From: Paraburkholderia tropica
Lineage (GTDB): Bacteria; Pseudomonadota; Gammaproteobacteria; Burkholderiales; Burkholderiaceae
Reading direction: 5' to 3'
NCBI RefSeq assembly: GCF_914484835.1
Contig: NZ_CAJZAR010000079.1
Coordinates: 124,001-188,000, forward strand
Length of the DNA stretch: 64,000 bases
Under the pieces are notes generated by a model. The model searched no databases. It was not told the origin of the DNA and saw only the letters and a list, made by a program, of their open reading frames with translations. This document shows, one piece after another, positions 16,994-26,225 of this stretch; position 1 is the stretch's first letter, and the number at the start of each line of letters is the position of its first letter. The position numbers and the translations under genes are program-made.

Positions 16994-17698
16994 ATGGACG
17001 AGTCCATCCTGTCGCCGCGCGACTTCGACTCGCATCCGGCGTTCGTGTATCCGCCGTATCGCTCATCGGTCAAACGCGGTCCCACGCTGCCCCTGATCCC
17101 CCTGAAGGACAAACTGCGCAATCTGCACGCACCCGTCTACGGCGCGGAAGATCTCGGCACGCTCGACAACGACCTCACGCGTAACGCGGTGCGCAACGGC
17201 GAACCGCTCGGCGAACGCATCATCGTCACGGGCCGCGTGCTCGACATCGGCGGCAAGCCGGTGCGCAACACGCTCGTGGAAATCTGGCAGGCGAACGCCG
17301 CCGGCCGCTACGTCCACAAGCAGGATCAGCACGATGCGCCGCTCGACCCGAACTTCCTCGGCGCGGGCCGCTGCGTGACCGACAACGAAGGCCGCTATCG
17401 CTTCCTGACGATCAAGCCGGGCGCGTATCCCTGGGGCAATCACCCGAACGCCTGGCGTCCGCAGCACATTCACTTCTCGCTGTTCGGCGATTACTTCGGC
17501 TCGCGTCTCGTCACGCAGATGTACTTCCCCGGCGACCCGCTGCTCGCGTTCGACCCGATCTATCAAGGCACGCCCGAGCAGGCACGCGAGCGCATGATTT
17601 CGCGCTTCTCGCTCGACACCACCGAAGACAGCTACGCGCTCGGCTACGAATTCGACATCGTGCTGCGCGGCCCCAACGAAACCCCGATGGAGCGTTGA
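16994..17698 (+). CDS. pcaH: Protocatechuate 3,4-dioxygenase beta chain
   Basis: This is the iron-binding beta subunit of the intradiol dioxygenase that opens protocatechuate to beta-carboxy-cis,cis-muconate in the beta-ketoadipate pathway. All four Fe(III) ligands are present in the 234-residue product: Tyr106 (GRYVHK), Tyr145 (GAYPWGNH), His158 and His160 (PQHIHF), two residues off the numbering of the Pseudomonas enzyme. The start at 16994 follows an AGGAG sequence. The gene is followed two bases later by pcaG, and the two chains form an (alpha-beta-Fe)12-type complex in the cytoplasm. Confidence 0.96.
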   Translation: MDESILSPRDFDSHPAFVYPPYRSSVKRGPTLPLIPLKDKLRNLHAPVYGAEDLGTLDNDLTRNAVRNGEPLGERIIVTGRVLDIGGKPVRNTLVEIWQANAAGRYVHKQDQHDAPLDPNFLGAGRCVTDNEGRYRFLTIKPGAYPWGNHPNAWRPQHIHFSLFGDYFGSRLVTQMYFPGDPLLAFDPIYQGTPEQARERMISRFSLDTTEDSYALGYEFDIVLRGPNETPMER

Positions 17699-17700
17699 TC

Positions 17701-18288
17701 ATGGCACTCAAGGAAACGCCCTCGCAGACCGTTGGCCCGTACTTCGCCTACGGCCTCTGCCCGCAGCAATACAACTTCGATTTCAAGAGCCTGTTCAGCG
17801 CCGATATCGTCGGCACGAAAACGCCCGGCGAGCACATTTCGCTGATCGGCCGCGTGATCGACGGCGACGGCAAGCCGGTCTTCGACGCGATGCTGGAGTT
17901 CTCGCAAGTCGATGCCAGCGGCCAGTATCCGCAGTCGCGCGAGCAGATCGCCGAGACGGGTTTTCGCGGCTTTGCGCGCGTGGGCACCGGCACTGACCCG
18001 GAGCAGCGCTTCATCGTGCGCACCGTGAAGCCGGGCGTCGAGAACGCCGGCGAAGCGCCGCATCTGAACGTGATCGTGATGATGCGCGGCATGCTCACGC
18101 ACACCTTCACGCGCGTCTATTTCGACGACGAAGCGGCAGCGAACGCGGCCGATCCGGTGCTGTCGTCGGTGCCGGCAGCGCGCCGCGACACGCTGATCGC
18201 GCGACGCAGCGAGCAGGCGGGCAACATCGTCTATCACTTCGACATCGTGATGCAGGGCGAACGCGAAACCGTGTTCTTCGATCTCTGA
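17701..18288 (+). CDS. pcaG: Protocatechuate 3,4-dioxygenase alpha chain
   Basis: The 195-residue alpha subunit shares the intradiol fold with PcaH but lacks the iron ligands, as expected. It begins with the conserved TPSQTVGPYFAYGL block, which contributes to the active-site cleft, and contains GRVIDGDGKPVFDAMLE in the jelly-roll core. Only two bases separate it from the pcaH stop, so the two are co-transcribed and probably translated in a balanced way. A terminator lies 130 bases downstream. Confidence 0.95.
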   Translation: MALKETPSQTVGPYFAYGLCPQQYNFDFKSLFSADIVGTKTPGEHISLIGRVIDGDGKPVFDAMLEFSQVDASGQYPQSREQIAETGFRGFARVGTGTDPEQRFIVRTVKPGVENAGEAPHLNVIVMMRGMLTHTFTRVYFDDEAAANAADPVLSSVPAARRDTLIARRSEQAGNIVYHFDIVMQGERETVFFDL

Positions 18289-18377
18289 TCGCGCATGTCA
18301 CGACACACGGAGCGCGCCGCACTGAATGAAAAACGCATGACTTTCACGCGCCTTTCATGAACGTACCCTAAGATCGC

Positions 18378-18450
18378 CCGCACTGCGATCTGATCGCGGA
18401 ACTCCGAGCTGTACCTTGATGAAGCCTGCCATGAGCAGGCTTCTTTTTTT
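18378..18450 (+). ncRNA. Candidate short RNA ending in a strong terminator
   Basis: Between pcaG and the NnrU-like gene a promoter-like TTTCAC-N16-TACCCT (about 18340-18367) precedes roughly 75 bases that end in the 9-bp hairpin and seven T residues at 18421-18450. The distance from pcaG (over 130 bases) is long for a simple terminator. It may equally be the pcaHG 3' end. Confidence 0.25.
18421..18443 (+). terminator. Intrinsic terminator downstream of pcaHG
   Basis: A 9-bp stem GAAGCCTGC with its complement and loop CATGA is followed by seven T residues. Confidence 0.9.
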
Positions 18451-18508
18451 GCTTTCGCGAATGTGAGCGGAGGTGAGCGGACGTGACGGTGTGCGTGTGA
18501 AACGCGTC

Positions 18509-19087
18509 TCAGCCGAGCGGCCGCACACCGATCAGCACGCCGTGCAGCCAGAACCCGAACACGGCCCACGCGACCAGACCGATCACGACGACGAGCGCGT
18601 CACGGCTCGCGCTGCCGGGCGGATAGACCACGCCGGCCTCGCGATCGCGGCGGCGGCCCGCACGCACTTCCACGAGCGACCAGACGAGGAACACGCCGAA
18701 CAGCACGATAGCGTGCAGCGTGCCGTTGGCGAGCAGATGCGCGAACGCCCAGAGCGCCACACCGCTGACGAAGGGCTGGCCGAGCGCGCGCTTGATGTGA
18801 TTGCCGGGGACGTAGGCCGCCACGATCATCACGAAGGCGATCGCGGTGAGCAGCGCGACGAGGTGCGCCATGCCGTGCGGCGGCAGCCAGATGGGGACGG
18901 GATAGCGCCGTGCGAGCCCGTAGCCGGCGACGGTGAGCACGACGCCGAGTATCGACAGCAAGGCGAAAACGCCGCGCCACGCACGGATGCCGAAGCGTTC
19001 GATTTGCGCGGCGCGCCACGGCCCGGCCAGCATGCGGATCGAATGCACGCCGATGAAGATCGCAAGACCCAACACCAGTAACGCCAT
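18509..19087 (-). CDS. NnrU-family integral membrane protein
   Basis: A 192-residue inner-membrane protein with about five or six hydrophobic segments. It has the family's ALLVLGLAIFIGVHSIRML start, the VPIWLPPHGMAHL block and NHIKRALGQPFVSGVALWAFAHLLANG, the last placing conserved His and Asn residues near the membrane. NnrU was named for its link to nitric-oxide respiration regulons and shares features with isoprenoid/NnrS-associated enzymes, but no denitrification gene is nearby. The Met at 19087 has AGGAGG ahead of it; an upstream Met at 19108 is less likely. Confidence 0.85.
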   Translation of the reverse strand: MALLVLGLAIFIGVHSIRMLAGPWRAAQIERFGIRAWRGVFALLSILGVVLTVAGYGLARRYPVPIWLPPHGMAHLVALLTAIAFVMIVAAYVPGNHIKRALGQPFVSGVALWAFAHLLANGTLHAIVLFGVFLVWSLVEVRAGRRRDREAGVVYPPGSASRDALVVVIGLVAWAVFGFWLHGVLIGVRPLG

Positions 19088-19488
19088 TGTCGCCTCCTGT
19101 CGACCCAAGTTAGCGCTTTAGCGCTTACTTGGGTCCCATGCGAAGCTGTCGGTCCAGGTTCGTTTAAACGCTCACCGTCCTTTATCACAAGACGGCGTGC
19201 AGCGTCGCGCAACTGACCGGCGCCGCCAATGCGAATGGCCCGCGCGACGCATCCGCATTAATCGCCTAACAGAAGAAGCGGACGAAGCAGAATACGGACG
19301 CACCCGAACCGGCGAATCCGCCCGGCCATTTTAATGGCCATAATAAACCAAATAGTATTATTAAAACATCGCTGAAAAATATACCGGAAATGGCCAATAA
19401 GCCGGATTGCCATCCGGCAAAATCGACCAACGCGATTACGAACGCCGCCCCGGGCAAACGCCCGTGCCACGTGCCGTACAGGCCGTCA
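19088..19488. other. AT-rich gap with no confident gene
   Basis: From about 19250 to 19420 the DNA is markedly AT-richer than its surroundings and includes a GGCCATT/AATGGCC palindrome (19324-19339). Two overlapping minus-strand frames are open but lack a good start and agree poorly with local codon bias. It may be a decayed or acquired fragment. Confidence 0.45.
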
Positions 19489-19719
19489 TCAGCAGCGGAA
19501 ATGCTCGATATCCTGGCCTGCGTGCTTATAACGCAGAAGCCAGCTCGGCATTTCGCCTTCCCCGTTCCAGCTATTGCCAAACGCATCCCGGTACTTCGGT
19601 TGCCGTTGGCTTTCGGCTATTGATGACTCAAGATCTTCGAGCGTAATGCCGTACTCTTCCATGCGGTGTTGAATCCACAGGATGAGCCGTTCGCGCGCCT
19701 CACCGTCGAGGTCGAACAT
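19489..19719 (-). CDS. Short H-NS-like C-terminal domain protein with altered DNA-binding loop
   Basis: A 76-residue protein. The C-terminal part, KYRDAFGNSWNGEGEMPSWL (about residues 42-61), follows the H-NS/MvaT-type C-terminal pattern found in Burkholderia, where the usual TWSGRGR loop inserts arginines into the DNA minor groove. Here both arginines are glutamates. The N-terminal 35 residues form a short amphipathic helix (LILWIQHRMEEYG) rather than the long oligomerisation coiled coil. AGAGGAA precedes the start. It may modulate H-NS proteins rather than bind DNA, but that is inference. Confidence 0.6.
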   Translation of the reverse strand: MFDLDGEARERLILWIQHRMEEYGITLEDLESSIAESQRQPKYRDAFGNSWNGEGEMPSWLLRYKHAGQDIEHFRC

Positions 19720-20018
19720 CGGTTAATTCCTCTCGCATCGCCAAGGGCAAGGTGCCGATCGATATCGATTCGTCTGCCCTGAAAAGACAAAGGCTTCGCT
19801 CGTACTGCGAAGCCTTGCTGCACTGATGAGGTGGTCTGGGCTGTGGAACCCGTGACCGGTTCGGAGGGGATTGCGGTCCGCTGCTCCGCTCGCCAGAATC
19901 GCCGCTATGGGTGTGCGGCTGTTTGCTGCAAGCGGAACCGATCATACCTTGCGCGAGCCGCCCAGATCAAGCGGTTTCCGGCCTGCGCGGCCCGTTGCGG
20001 GCACGCGCAGGCACCTCC
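19720..20018. other. Region downstream of uvrA
   Basis: This gap separates the H-NS-like gene from the uvrA stop. Apart from the hairpin at 19790-19816 nothing was recognised. Confidence 0.5.
19790..19816 (-). terminator. Probable uvrA terminator hairpin
   Basis: A perfect 10-bp stem AAGGCTTCGC with its complement and a 7-base loop, with a T-rich TTGTCTTTTC flank on the minus strand. It lies about 200 bases after the uvrA stop. Confidence 0.65.
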
Positions 20019-23000
20019 TCACGACGCCGACGCGCGGCGCTTTTGCACCCCTTTGCGCGCTGTGCCATCGGCCTCGGACGATGCCTCGCCAGCCGACGCC
20101 GCCTCGCTTTCCACCGCGTTTTCCACACCGCCATCCACCGCGCTCGCCGACGCATTCGCTACGCGCGCGAGCACCGGCTTGAGCGCCACGCCCGTATGGC
20201 TCGCGGCCACCTTCACGAGTCCTTCCGGGTCCGCCGCGCCGACGATCGTGCCGCCGCCCACGCCGCCTTCCGGCCCGAGGTCGATGATCCAGTCGGCTTC
20301 GGCGATCACGTCGAGATCATGCTCGATCACGACGACGCTATGCCCGCCATCCGCGAGACGATGCAGCACGCGAATCAGCCGCGCCACGTCCGCCATATGC
20401 AGGCCGACGGTCGGCTCGTCGAGCACGTAAAGCGTGTGCGGCGCCTTCTGCCCGCGGCGCGTGATGTCGTCGCGCACCTTGGACAGCTCCGTCACGAGCT
20501 TGATGCGCTGCGCCTCGCCGCCCGAGAGCGTGGGCGACGGCTGGCCAAGCGTGAGGTAGCCGAGCCCGACGTCCTTCATCAGCTGCAACGGATGCGCGAT
20601 GCTCGTGATCGCGCCGAAGAACTCCACGGCTTCGTCGATCTCCATCGTCAGCACTTCGCCGATATTGCGGCCGCGCCAGCTCACCGCGAGCGTTTCCGGA
20701 TTGAAGCGCTGGCCGTGACAGACATCGCACGGCACCTTCACGTCCGGCAGGAAGCTCATGCCGATCGTGCGCACGCCCTGGCCCTCGCAGGCCGGGCAGC
20801 GTCCGTCGCCGGTATTGAACGAGAAACGCGAGGCGCTATAGCCGCGCGCGCGCGCTTCGAGCGTGTCGGCGAACAGACGGCGAATCGCATCCCACACGCC
20901 GATATAAGTCGCGGGACACGAACGCGGCGTCTTGCCGATCGGCGTCTGATCGACTTCGAGCACGCGGTCGATGCTTTCCCATCCGCTGATCGATTCGCAG
21001 CCCTGCCACGTATGCGCAACGTCGAGCTTCGGCTTCGCGCTCGTGCGCGCGAGCACGCTCGAACGACGCTCCGCCGCGCTCGGCGCAGTCTCTTTCGCCG
21101 CCTTGCGCGCGCGCCGCACCGCCGGCGACGACAACACCGAACGGCCCACCGCGTCGAGCAGATTCGAGAGCAGCACGTCGCGCGCGAGCGTCGACTTGCC
21201 CGAGCCGCTCACGCCCGTGATCGCCACGAGGCGGCCGAGCGGAATGTGCGCGGTCACGTTGCGCAGATTGTGCAGCTTGCCGCCATGCACCGTGAGCCAT
21301 TGCTCGGGCACGGCTTCGCGGCCCGCGCGCGCGGCCTTCACTTCGCGGCGCGGTTGCAGCGGATGCACGATCGGATGCGCGAGATAGCGGCCCGTGAGCG
21401 AGTCCGGCTGCGCGGCGAGGTCGGCGACCTTGCCTTGCGCGACCACGCGTCCGCCGCGCTTGCCCGCGCTCGGCCCGATATCGATGATGTGATCGGCACG
21501 GCGAATCGTGTCCTCGTCGTGCTCCACGACCACGAGCGTATTGCCCTTGTCGTTGAGACTGCGCAGCGCGTCGAGCAGGATCTGGTTGTCGCGCGGATGC
21601 AGACCGATGGTCGGTTCGTCGAGCACGTAGCACACGCCCTGCAGATTGCTGCCGAGCTGCGCCGCGAGACGAATGCGCTGCGCCTCGCCGCCCGAGAGAC
21701 TCGGCGCGGCGCGATCGAGACTCAGATAACCGAGCCCGACTTCCTCAAGGAATTGCAGACGGCTGCGGATTTCGCTGATCACGTCGCGCGCGATCTGCGC
21801 GTCGCGGCCATTGAGTTCGAGCGATTCGATCCAGCGGCGCGTTTCGCCCACGGTCCATTGCGCGACATCGACGATCGGCTGTTCATCGAACGTCACCGCG
21901 CGCGCGACCGGATTCAGGCGCGTGCCGTGGCAATCCGGGCACGGTTCGTCGACCATGCCGTCCGGCTCCTGCTCCTCCGACGGCAAGGTCTGTTCGCGGC
22001 CGCGATCGTCGGCGGACATCACCGTATCGTCGTAGACGGCGCGTTGTTCGCGCGTGAGCGCGAGGCCCGTGCCCACGCAGGTCGTGCACCAGCCATGCTT
22101 GCTGTTGTACGAGAACATGCGCGGATCAAGCTCGGGATAACTCGTGCCGCAGACCGGGCACGCGCGCCGCGTCGACAGCACCTTCACTTCGCCGATGCCG
22201 AGCGTCGAGCCGCCGTTTTCGAGCGCGCCGTCGAGACCGTCGAGCGGCGCAAGCAGATGCACGACGCCCTTGCCCGCGTCGAGCGTCGCGTCGAGCAGCG
22301 CGCGCAATTGCGCCTCGTTTTCAGGCTCGATCAGGAGATCGCCGACCGGCAACTCGATCGTGTGCTCGCGGAAACGGTCGAGCTTCGGCCACGGCGCGAC
22401 CGGCACGAATTCGCCGTCCACACGCAGATGCGTGTTGCCGCGCCCCTTCGCCCACTTCGCGAGATCTGTATAGACGCCCTTGCGATTCACGACGAGCGGC
22501 GCGAGCAGACCGACATGCTGGCCGCGATGCTCGCGCAGCAGTTGCGCGACGATCGCATCGACGCTTTGCGACGTGACCGGCGTGCCGTCATGCACGCAAT
22601 GCTGCACGCCGAGCTTCACATAGAGCAGACGCAGGAAGTGCCAGACTTCCGAGGTGGTCGCGACCGTGCTCTTGCGGCCGCCGCGCGACAGACGCTGCTC
22701 GATCGCGACGGTCGGCGGAATGCCGTAGACCGCATCCACTTCGGGACGGCCCGCGGGCTGCACGATCGAACGCGCGTAAGCGTTCAGCGATTCGAGGTAA
22801 CGGCGCTGACCTTCGTGGAAAAGAATGTCGAATGCGAGCGTGGACTTGCCCGACCCGGACACGCCGGTAATCACGTTGAAACGGCCGTGCGGAATGTCGA
22901 CGTCGAGCGCCTTGAGATTGTGCTCGCGCGCATTCACGATGCGCACCACGTCCTCGCCCTGAATCTCGCGGCGCGCCTGCGCGGCACGCAAGGCCGTCTG

Positions 23001-26000
23001 CAACGCGACGCCCTCTTCTTCGGCGACGAGCACGCCATTCGCGCTGCCGAGCGCGGCTTCGTAGCGTTCGAGCGCCGCGCCCGTGTGCGAGCGCGGGCAG
23101 GCGATCACGTCCTCGGGCGTGCCGACGCAGACGACTTCGCCGCCCGCATCGCCGCCTTCGGGACCAAGATCGATGAGCCAGTCGGCCGCGCGGATCACGT
23201 CGAGATTATGTTCGATCACGAGCAGCGAATGACCGCCCGCGAGCAGCTTGCCGAACGCGCGCATGAGCTTGGCGATGTCGTCGAAATGCAGGCCCGTGGT
23301 CGGTTCGTCGAACATGAACAGACGGCCGCCCACGCTCTTTTCCTTGCCACGCGACTGCGCCGTTTCCGCGAGAAAGCCCGCGAGCTTCAGACGCTGCGCC
23401 TCGCCGCCCGACAGCGTGGGCACGGGCTGGCCGAGCTTCACGTATTCGAGGCCCACGTCGACGATCGGCTGGATCACGCGCAATACTTCGGCATCCTGAC
23501 TGAAGCACTGCGCGGCTTCGCTGACCGTCAGGTCGAGCACGTCGGCGACCGACAACGCGCGGCCGCCGCGCTCGATCTTCACTTCGAGCACTTCGGGGCG
23601 ATAGCGGCTGCCGTCGCAATCCGGGCAACGCAGATAGACGTCGCTCAGGAACTGCATTTCGATGTGCTCGAAACCCGAGCCGCCGCAAGTCGGGCAACGG
23701 CCTTCGCCCGAGTTGAAGCTGAACATGCCCGCCGTATAACCGCGTTGCTTCGCGAGCGGCGCCTTGGCGAACAGCTTGCGGATCTCGTCGAACGCGCCCA
23801 CGTAGCTGGCCGGATTCGAACGCGCGGTCTTGCCGATGGGCGACTGATCGACGAACACGGCGTCGCTGATCTGCTCGGCGCCGCTCAGGCTGCGGAACAC
23901 GCCCGGCGATTCGGTGGCCTTGCCCAGATGGCGCGCGAGCGCCGGATACAGCACGTCCTGCACGAGCGTCGATTTGCCCGAACCCGAGACGCCCGTCACG
24001 CAGACGAGACGTTGCAGCGGAAACTCGACCGTCACGTCGCGCAGATTATGTTCGCTCGCGCCTTCGAGCAGCAGCGTCGGCGTTTTCGCATCGACGGGGC
24101 GGCGCTCCCAGTTCGAAGCATCCGCGACGGCGCGATGGCCGCCCAGATATTCGCCCGTCAAGGTGCCGGACGAGCGGATGTCGTCGGGCGTGCCGTCGTA
24201 GACGATCGAGCCGCCGCGCTCGCCCGGACCCGGGCCCATGTCGATCAGGCGGTCGGCCGCCAGCATCACGGACGGATCGTGTTCGACGACCACGAGCGTG
24301 TTGCCCGCGTCGCGCAGGCGCTGCATCGCTTCGACGATGCGGTTGAGGTCGCGCGGATGCAGGCCGATGCTCGGCTCGTCGAGCACGAACAGCGTCTTCG
24401 TGAGCGAGGTGCCGAGCGCCGTGGTCAGGTTGATACGCTGCACCTCGCCGCCCGACAGCGTGCGGCTCTGGCGGTCGAGCGTGAGATAACCGAGGCCCAC
24501 ATCGCACAGATATTTGAGGCGCGTGCGCACTTCGGCGAGCAGCAGCTTCAGCGCGTCGTCGAGCAACGTTGAGGATAGCGAAAGATCGTCGAAGAAGCGG
24601 CGGATGCGCTCGATCGGCAGCAGCATGACATCGTGCAGCGTGAGGCCCGGCAGCGCTTCGAGTTGCGCGCGCGTCCAGTCCACGCCCTGCGGCATGAAAC
24701 GCGCGGCGGGCGCGAGCACCTCGTCGGCGTTCTGCTGGCTGCCCAGACGCCATTGCAGCGCTTCGGTCTTCAGACGCGCGCCGCCGCAGGTTTCGCACGG
24801 CGTATAGCTGCGGTACTTCGAAAGCAGCACGCGGATGTGCATCTTGTACGCCTTCGATTCCAGATACTGGAAGAAGCGTTTGACGCCATACCACTGCGTT
24901 TGCCAGCTGCCCTTCCAGTCCGGCGCGCCGTCGATCACCCAGTCGCGCTGCGCCTGCGTCAGCTCCGACCACGCCGTATCGCGCGGAATGCCCGCCTTCG
25001 CGGCGTAGCGCATCAAATCGTCCTGGCACTCCTTCCACGCGGGCGTTTGCAGCGGCTTGATCGCGCCGCCGCGCAGGCTCTTGCGCGCGTCGGGAATCAC
25101 GAGGCCCCAGTCGACGCCGATCACGCGGCCAAAACCGCGGCACGCATCGCAGGCGCCGTAGGCGGAGTTGAACGAGAACAGCGCCGGTTGCGGATCGGCG
25201 TAGCGCAGATCGCTGTCCGGGCAATGCAGGCCGGTCGAGAAACGCCAGATCGTCGGCTCGGGTTTCGTATCGGAAACCTCGGCTTGTGCGTCCGTTTCCG
25301 ATACGACATAAATGTTCACGCGCCCCGCGCCGCGCTTGAGCGAGGCTTCGATGGCCTCGACCACGCGGCTCTTTTCGGCGTTCTGCAGGCGGAAGCGGTC
25401 GGCGACCACATCGAGCACCTTGCGCGTGCCGTCGGCCGTCTTCACTTCGCGCTGCGCCTGCACGCGCGTGTAACCGCTCGCCGACAGCCATTGCGCGACC
25501 TCTTCCTCGGTGGTCGTGTCCGGCAGCTCGACCGGGAACGTCACCACGAGACGCGGATCGCCCACCGCCGTGCGCGCGAGCAGTTCGGCGTAGATCGTTT
25601 CGGGCGTGTCGTGGCGCACCGGCTGCGCGGTCACGCGGTCGAACAGATTCGCAGCGCGCGCGTAGAGCAGCTTCAGGTGGTCGTTCAGCTCGGTCATCGT
25701 GCCGACCGTCGAGCGCGAGCTACGCACCGGATTGGTCTGGTCGATGGCGATGGCGGGCGGCACGCCGTCCACGCGATCGACCTGCGGACGGTCCATGCGG
25801 TCGAGAAACTGGCGCGCGTAGGCGCTGAACGTTTCGACGTAACGGCGCTGGCCTTCCGCGTAAAGGGTGTCGAACACGAGACTCGATTTACCCGAGCCGG
25901 ACGGCCCGGTGACGACCGTCATTTCGCCGGTGTGCAGATCGAGATCGAGGTTCTTGAGATTGTGCTGGCGGGCACCGCGGATACGGATGGATCGGTTATC

Positions 26001-26018
26001 GCTCACTTGCGCTGGCAT
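20019..26018 (-). CDS. uvrA: Double-length UvrA (tandem UvrA-UvrA fusion)
   Basis: The damage-recognition ATPase of nucleotide excision repair, here 1999 residues, about twice the usual 940. Two complete UvrA units lie head to tail (about 1-985 and 1008-1930) with a Pro/Ala-rich tail. Four ABC Walker A loops are present: GPSGSGKS near residue 41 and GVSGSGKS near 679, 1053 and 1604. Each half has its own zinc-finger cysteines (pairs near 291 and 406, 776 and 800; then 1311 and 1361, 1743 and 1768). UvrA normally dimerises, so the fusion may act as a covalent dimer. A LexA box lies 88 bases upstream. Long fused UvrAs are known from Burkholderia relatives. Confidence 0.93.
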   Translation of the reverse strand: MPAQVSDNRSIRIRGARQHNLKNLDLDLHTGEMTVVTGPSGSGKSSLVFDTLYAEGQRRYVETFSAYARQFLDRMDRPQVDRVDGVPPAIAIDQTNPVRSSRSTVGTMTELNDHLKLLYARAANLFDRVTAQPVRHDTPETIYAELLARTAVGDPRLVVTFPVELPDTTTEEEVAQWLSASGYTRVQAQREVKTADGTRKVLDVVADRFRLQNAEKSRVVEAIEASLKRGAGRVNIYVVSETDAQAEVSDTKPEPTIWRFSTGLHCPDSDLRYADPQPALFSFNSAYGACDACRGFGRVIGVDWGLVIPDARKSLRGGAIKPLQTPAWKECQDDLMRYAAKAGIPRDTAWSELTQAQRDWVIDGAPDWKGSWQTQWYGVKRFFQYLESKAYKMHIRVLLSKYRSYTPCETCGGARLKTEALQWRLGSQQNADEVLAPAARFMPQGVDWTRAQLEALPGLTLHDVMLLPIERIRRFFDDLSLSSTLLDDALKLLLAEVRTRLKYLCDVGLGYLTLDRQSRTLSGGEVQRINLTTALGTSLTKTLFVLDEPSIGLHPRDLNRIVEAMQRLRDAGNTLVVVEHDPSVMLAADRLIDMGPGPGERGGSIVYDGTPDDIRSSGTLTGEYLGGHRAVADASNWERRPVDAKTPTLLLEGASEHNLRDVTVEFPLQRLVCVTGVSGSGKSTLVQDVLYPALARHLGKATESPGVFRSLSGAEQISDAVFVDQSPIGKTARSNPASYVGAFDEIRKLFAKAPLAKQRGYTAGMFSFNSGEGRCPTCGGSGFEHIEMQFLSDVYLRCPDCDGSRYRPEVLEVKIERGGRALSVADVLDLTVSEAAQCFSQDAEVLRVIQPIVDVGLEYVKLGQPVPTLSGGEAQRLKLAGFLAETAQSRGKEKSVGGRLFMFDEPTTGLHFDDIAKLMRAFGKLLAGGHSLLVIEHNLDVIRAADWLIDLGPEGGDAGGEVVCVGTPEDVIACPRSHTGAALERYEAALGSANGVLVAEEEGVALQTALRAAQARREIQGEDVVRIVNAREHNLKALDVDIPHGRFNVITGVSGSGKSTLAFDILFHEGQRRYLESLNAYARSIVQPAGRPEVDAVYGIPPTVAIEQRLSRGGRKSTVATTSEVWHFLRLLYVKLGVQHCVHDGTPVTSQSVDAIVAQLLREHRGQHVGLLAPLVVNRKGVYTDLAKWAKGRGNTHLRVDGEFVPVAPWPKLDRFREHTIELPVGDLLIEPENEAQLRALLDATLDAGKGVVHLLAPLDGLDGALENGGSTLGIGEVKVLSTRRACPVCGTSYPELDPRMFSYNSKHGWCTTCVGTGLALTREQRAVYDDTVMSADDRGREQTLPSEEQEPDGMVDEPCPDCHGTRLNPVARAVTFDEQPIVDVAQWTVGETRRWIESLELNGRDAQIARDVISEIRSRLQFLEEVGLGYLSLDRAAPSLSGGEAQRIRLAAQLGSNLQGVCYVLDEPTIGLHPRDNQILLDALRSLNDKGNTLVVVEHDEDTIRRADHIIDIGPSAGKRGGRVVAQGKVADLAAQPDSLTGRYLAHPIVHPLQPRREVKAARAGREAVPEQWLTVHGGKLHNLRNVTAHIPLGRLVAITGVSGSGKSTLARDVLLSNLLDAVGRSVLSSPAVRRARKAAKETAPSAAERRSSVLARTSAKPKLDVAHTWQGCESISGWESIDRVLEVDQTPIGKTPRSCPATYIGVWDAIRRLFADTLEARARGYSASRFSFNTGDGRCPACEGQGVRTIGMSFLPDVKVPCDVCHGQRFNPETLAVSWRGRNIGEVLTMEIDEAVEFFGAITSIAHPLQLMKDVGLGYLTLGQPSPTLSGGEAQRIKLVTELSKVRDDITRRGQKAPHTLYVLDEPTVGLHMADVARLIRVLHRLADGGHSVVVIEHDLDVIAEADWIIDLGPEGGVGGGTIVGAADPEGLVKVAASHTGVALKPVLARVANASASAVDGGVENAVESEAASAGEASSEADGTARKGVQKRRASAS

Positions 26019-26105
26019 TCCGGCTGGATCACTCGCGGGGGCCGGGCGGCGGCGCGGCCCGGCAGCTTGCAGCCCGACGCAGCGGGCTGAGTGTTTGAGA
26101 TTCTA

Positions 26106-26121
26106 CTGTATATTTATACAG
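26106..26121. promoter_or_regulatory. LexA (SOS) box upstream of uvrA
   Basis: CTGTATATTTATACAG matches the CTGT-N8-ACAG consensus with an AT-only centre. It lies 88 bases before the uvrA start, so uvrA should be derepressed by DNA damage. Confidence 0.9.
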
Positions 26122-26225
26122 CACGCTGGGCGCGCGCCGGGGAGCCGCCAGACCCGGTTTGTGGCGCGTCAAGCCTGCCGAACGGCCTACGCCGTTTGAA
26201 TCGGCGTGAGGCCGTGCGGCTCGGT

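Noticed and set aside
19258..19586. Overlapping frames in the AT-rich gap, one with hydrophobic stretches
   Set aside because: No suitable start with ribosome-binding site, and codon usage does not resemble the neighbouring genes.
23813..23830. A GGATTCGAAC string that looks like a reversed tRNA T-arm
   Set aside because: It is in uvrA coding sequence and no cloverleaf can be built around it.
19911..24572. A 1553-codon open frame on the plus strand, opposite uvrA
   Set aside because: It is a by-product of high GC content at codon positions in uvrA. The translation is Arg/His/Ala-rich with no domain, and uvrA itself has clear motifs on the other strand.
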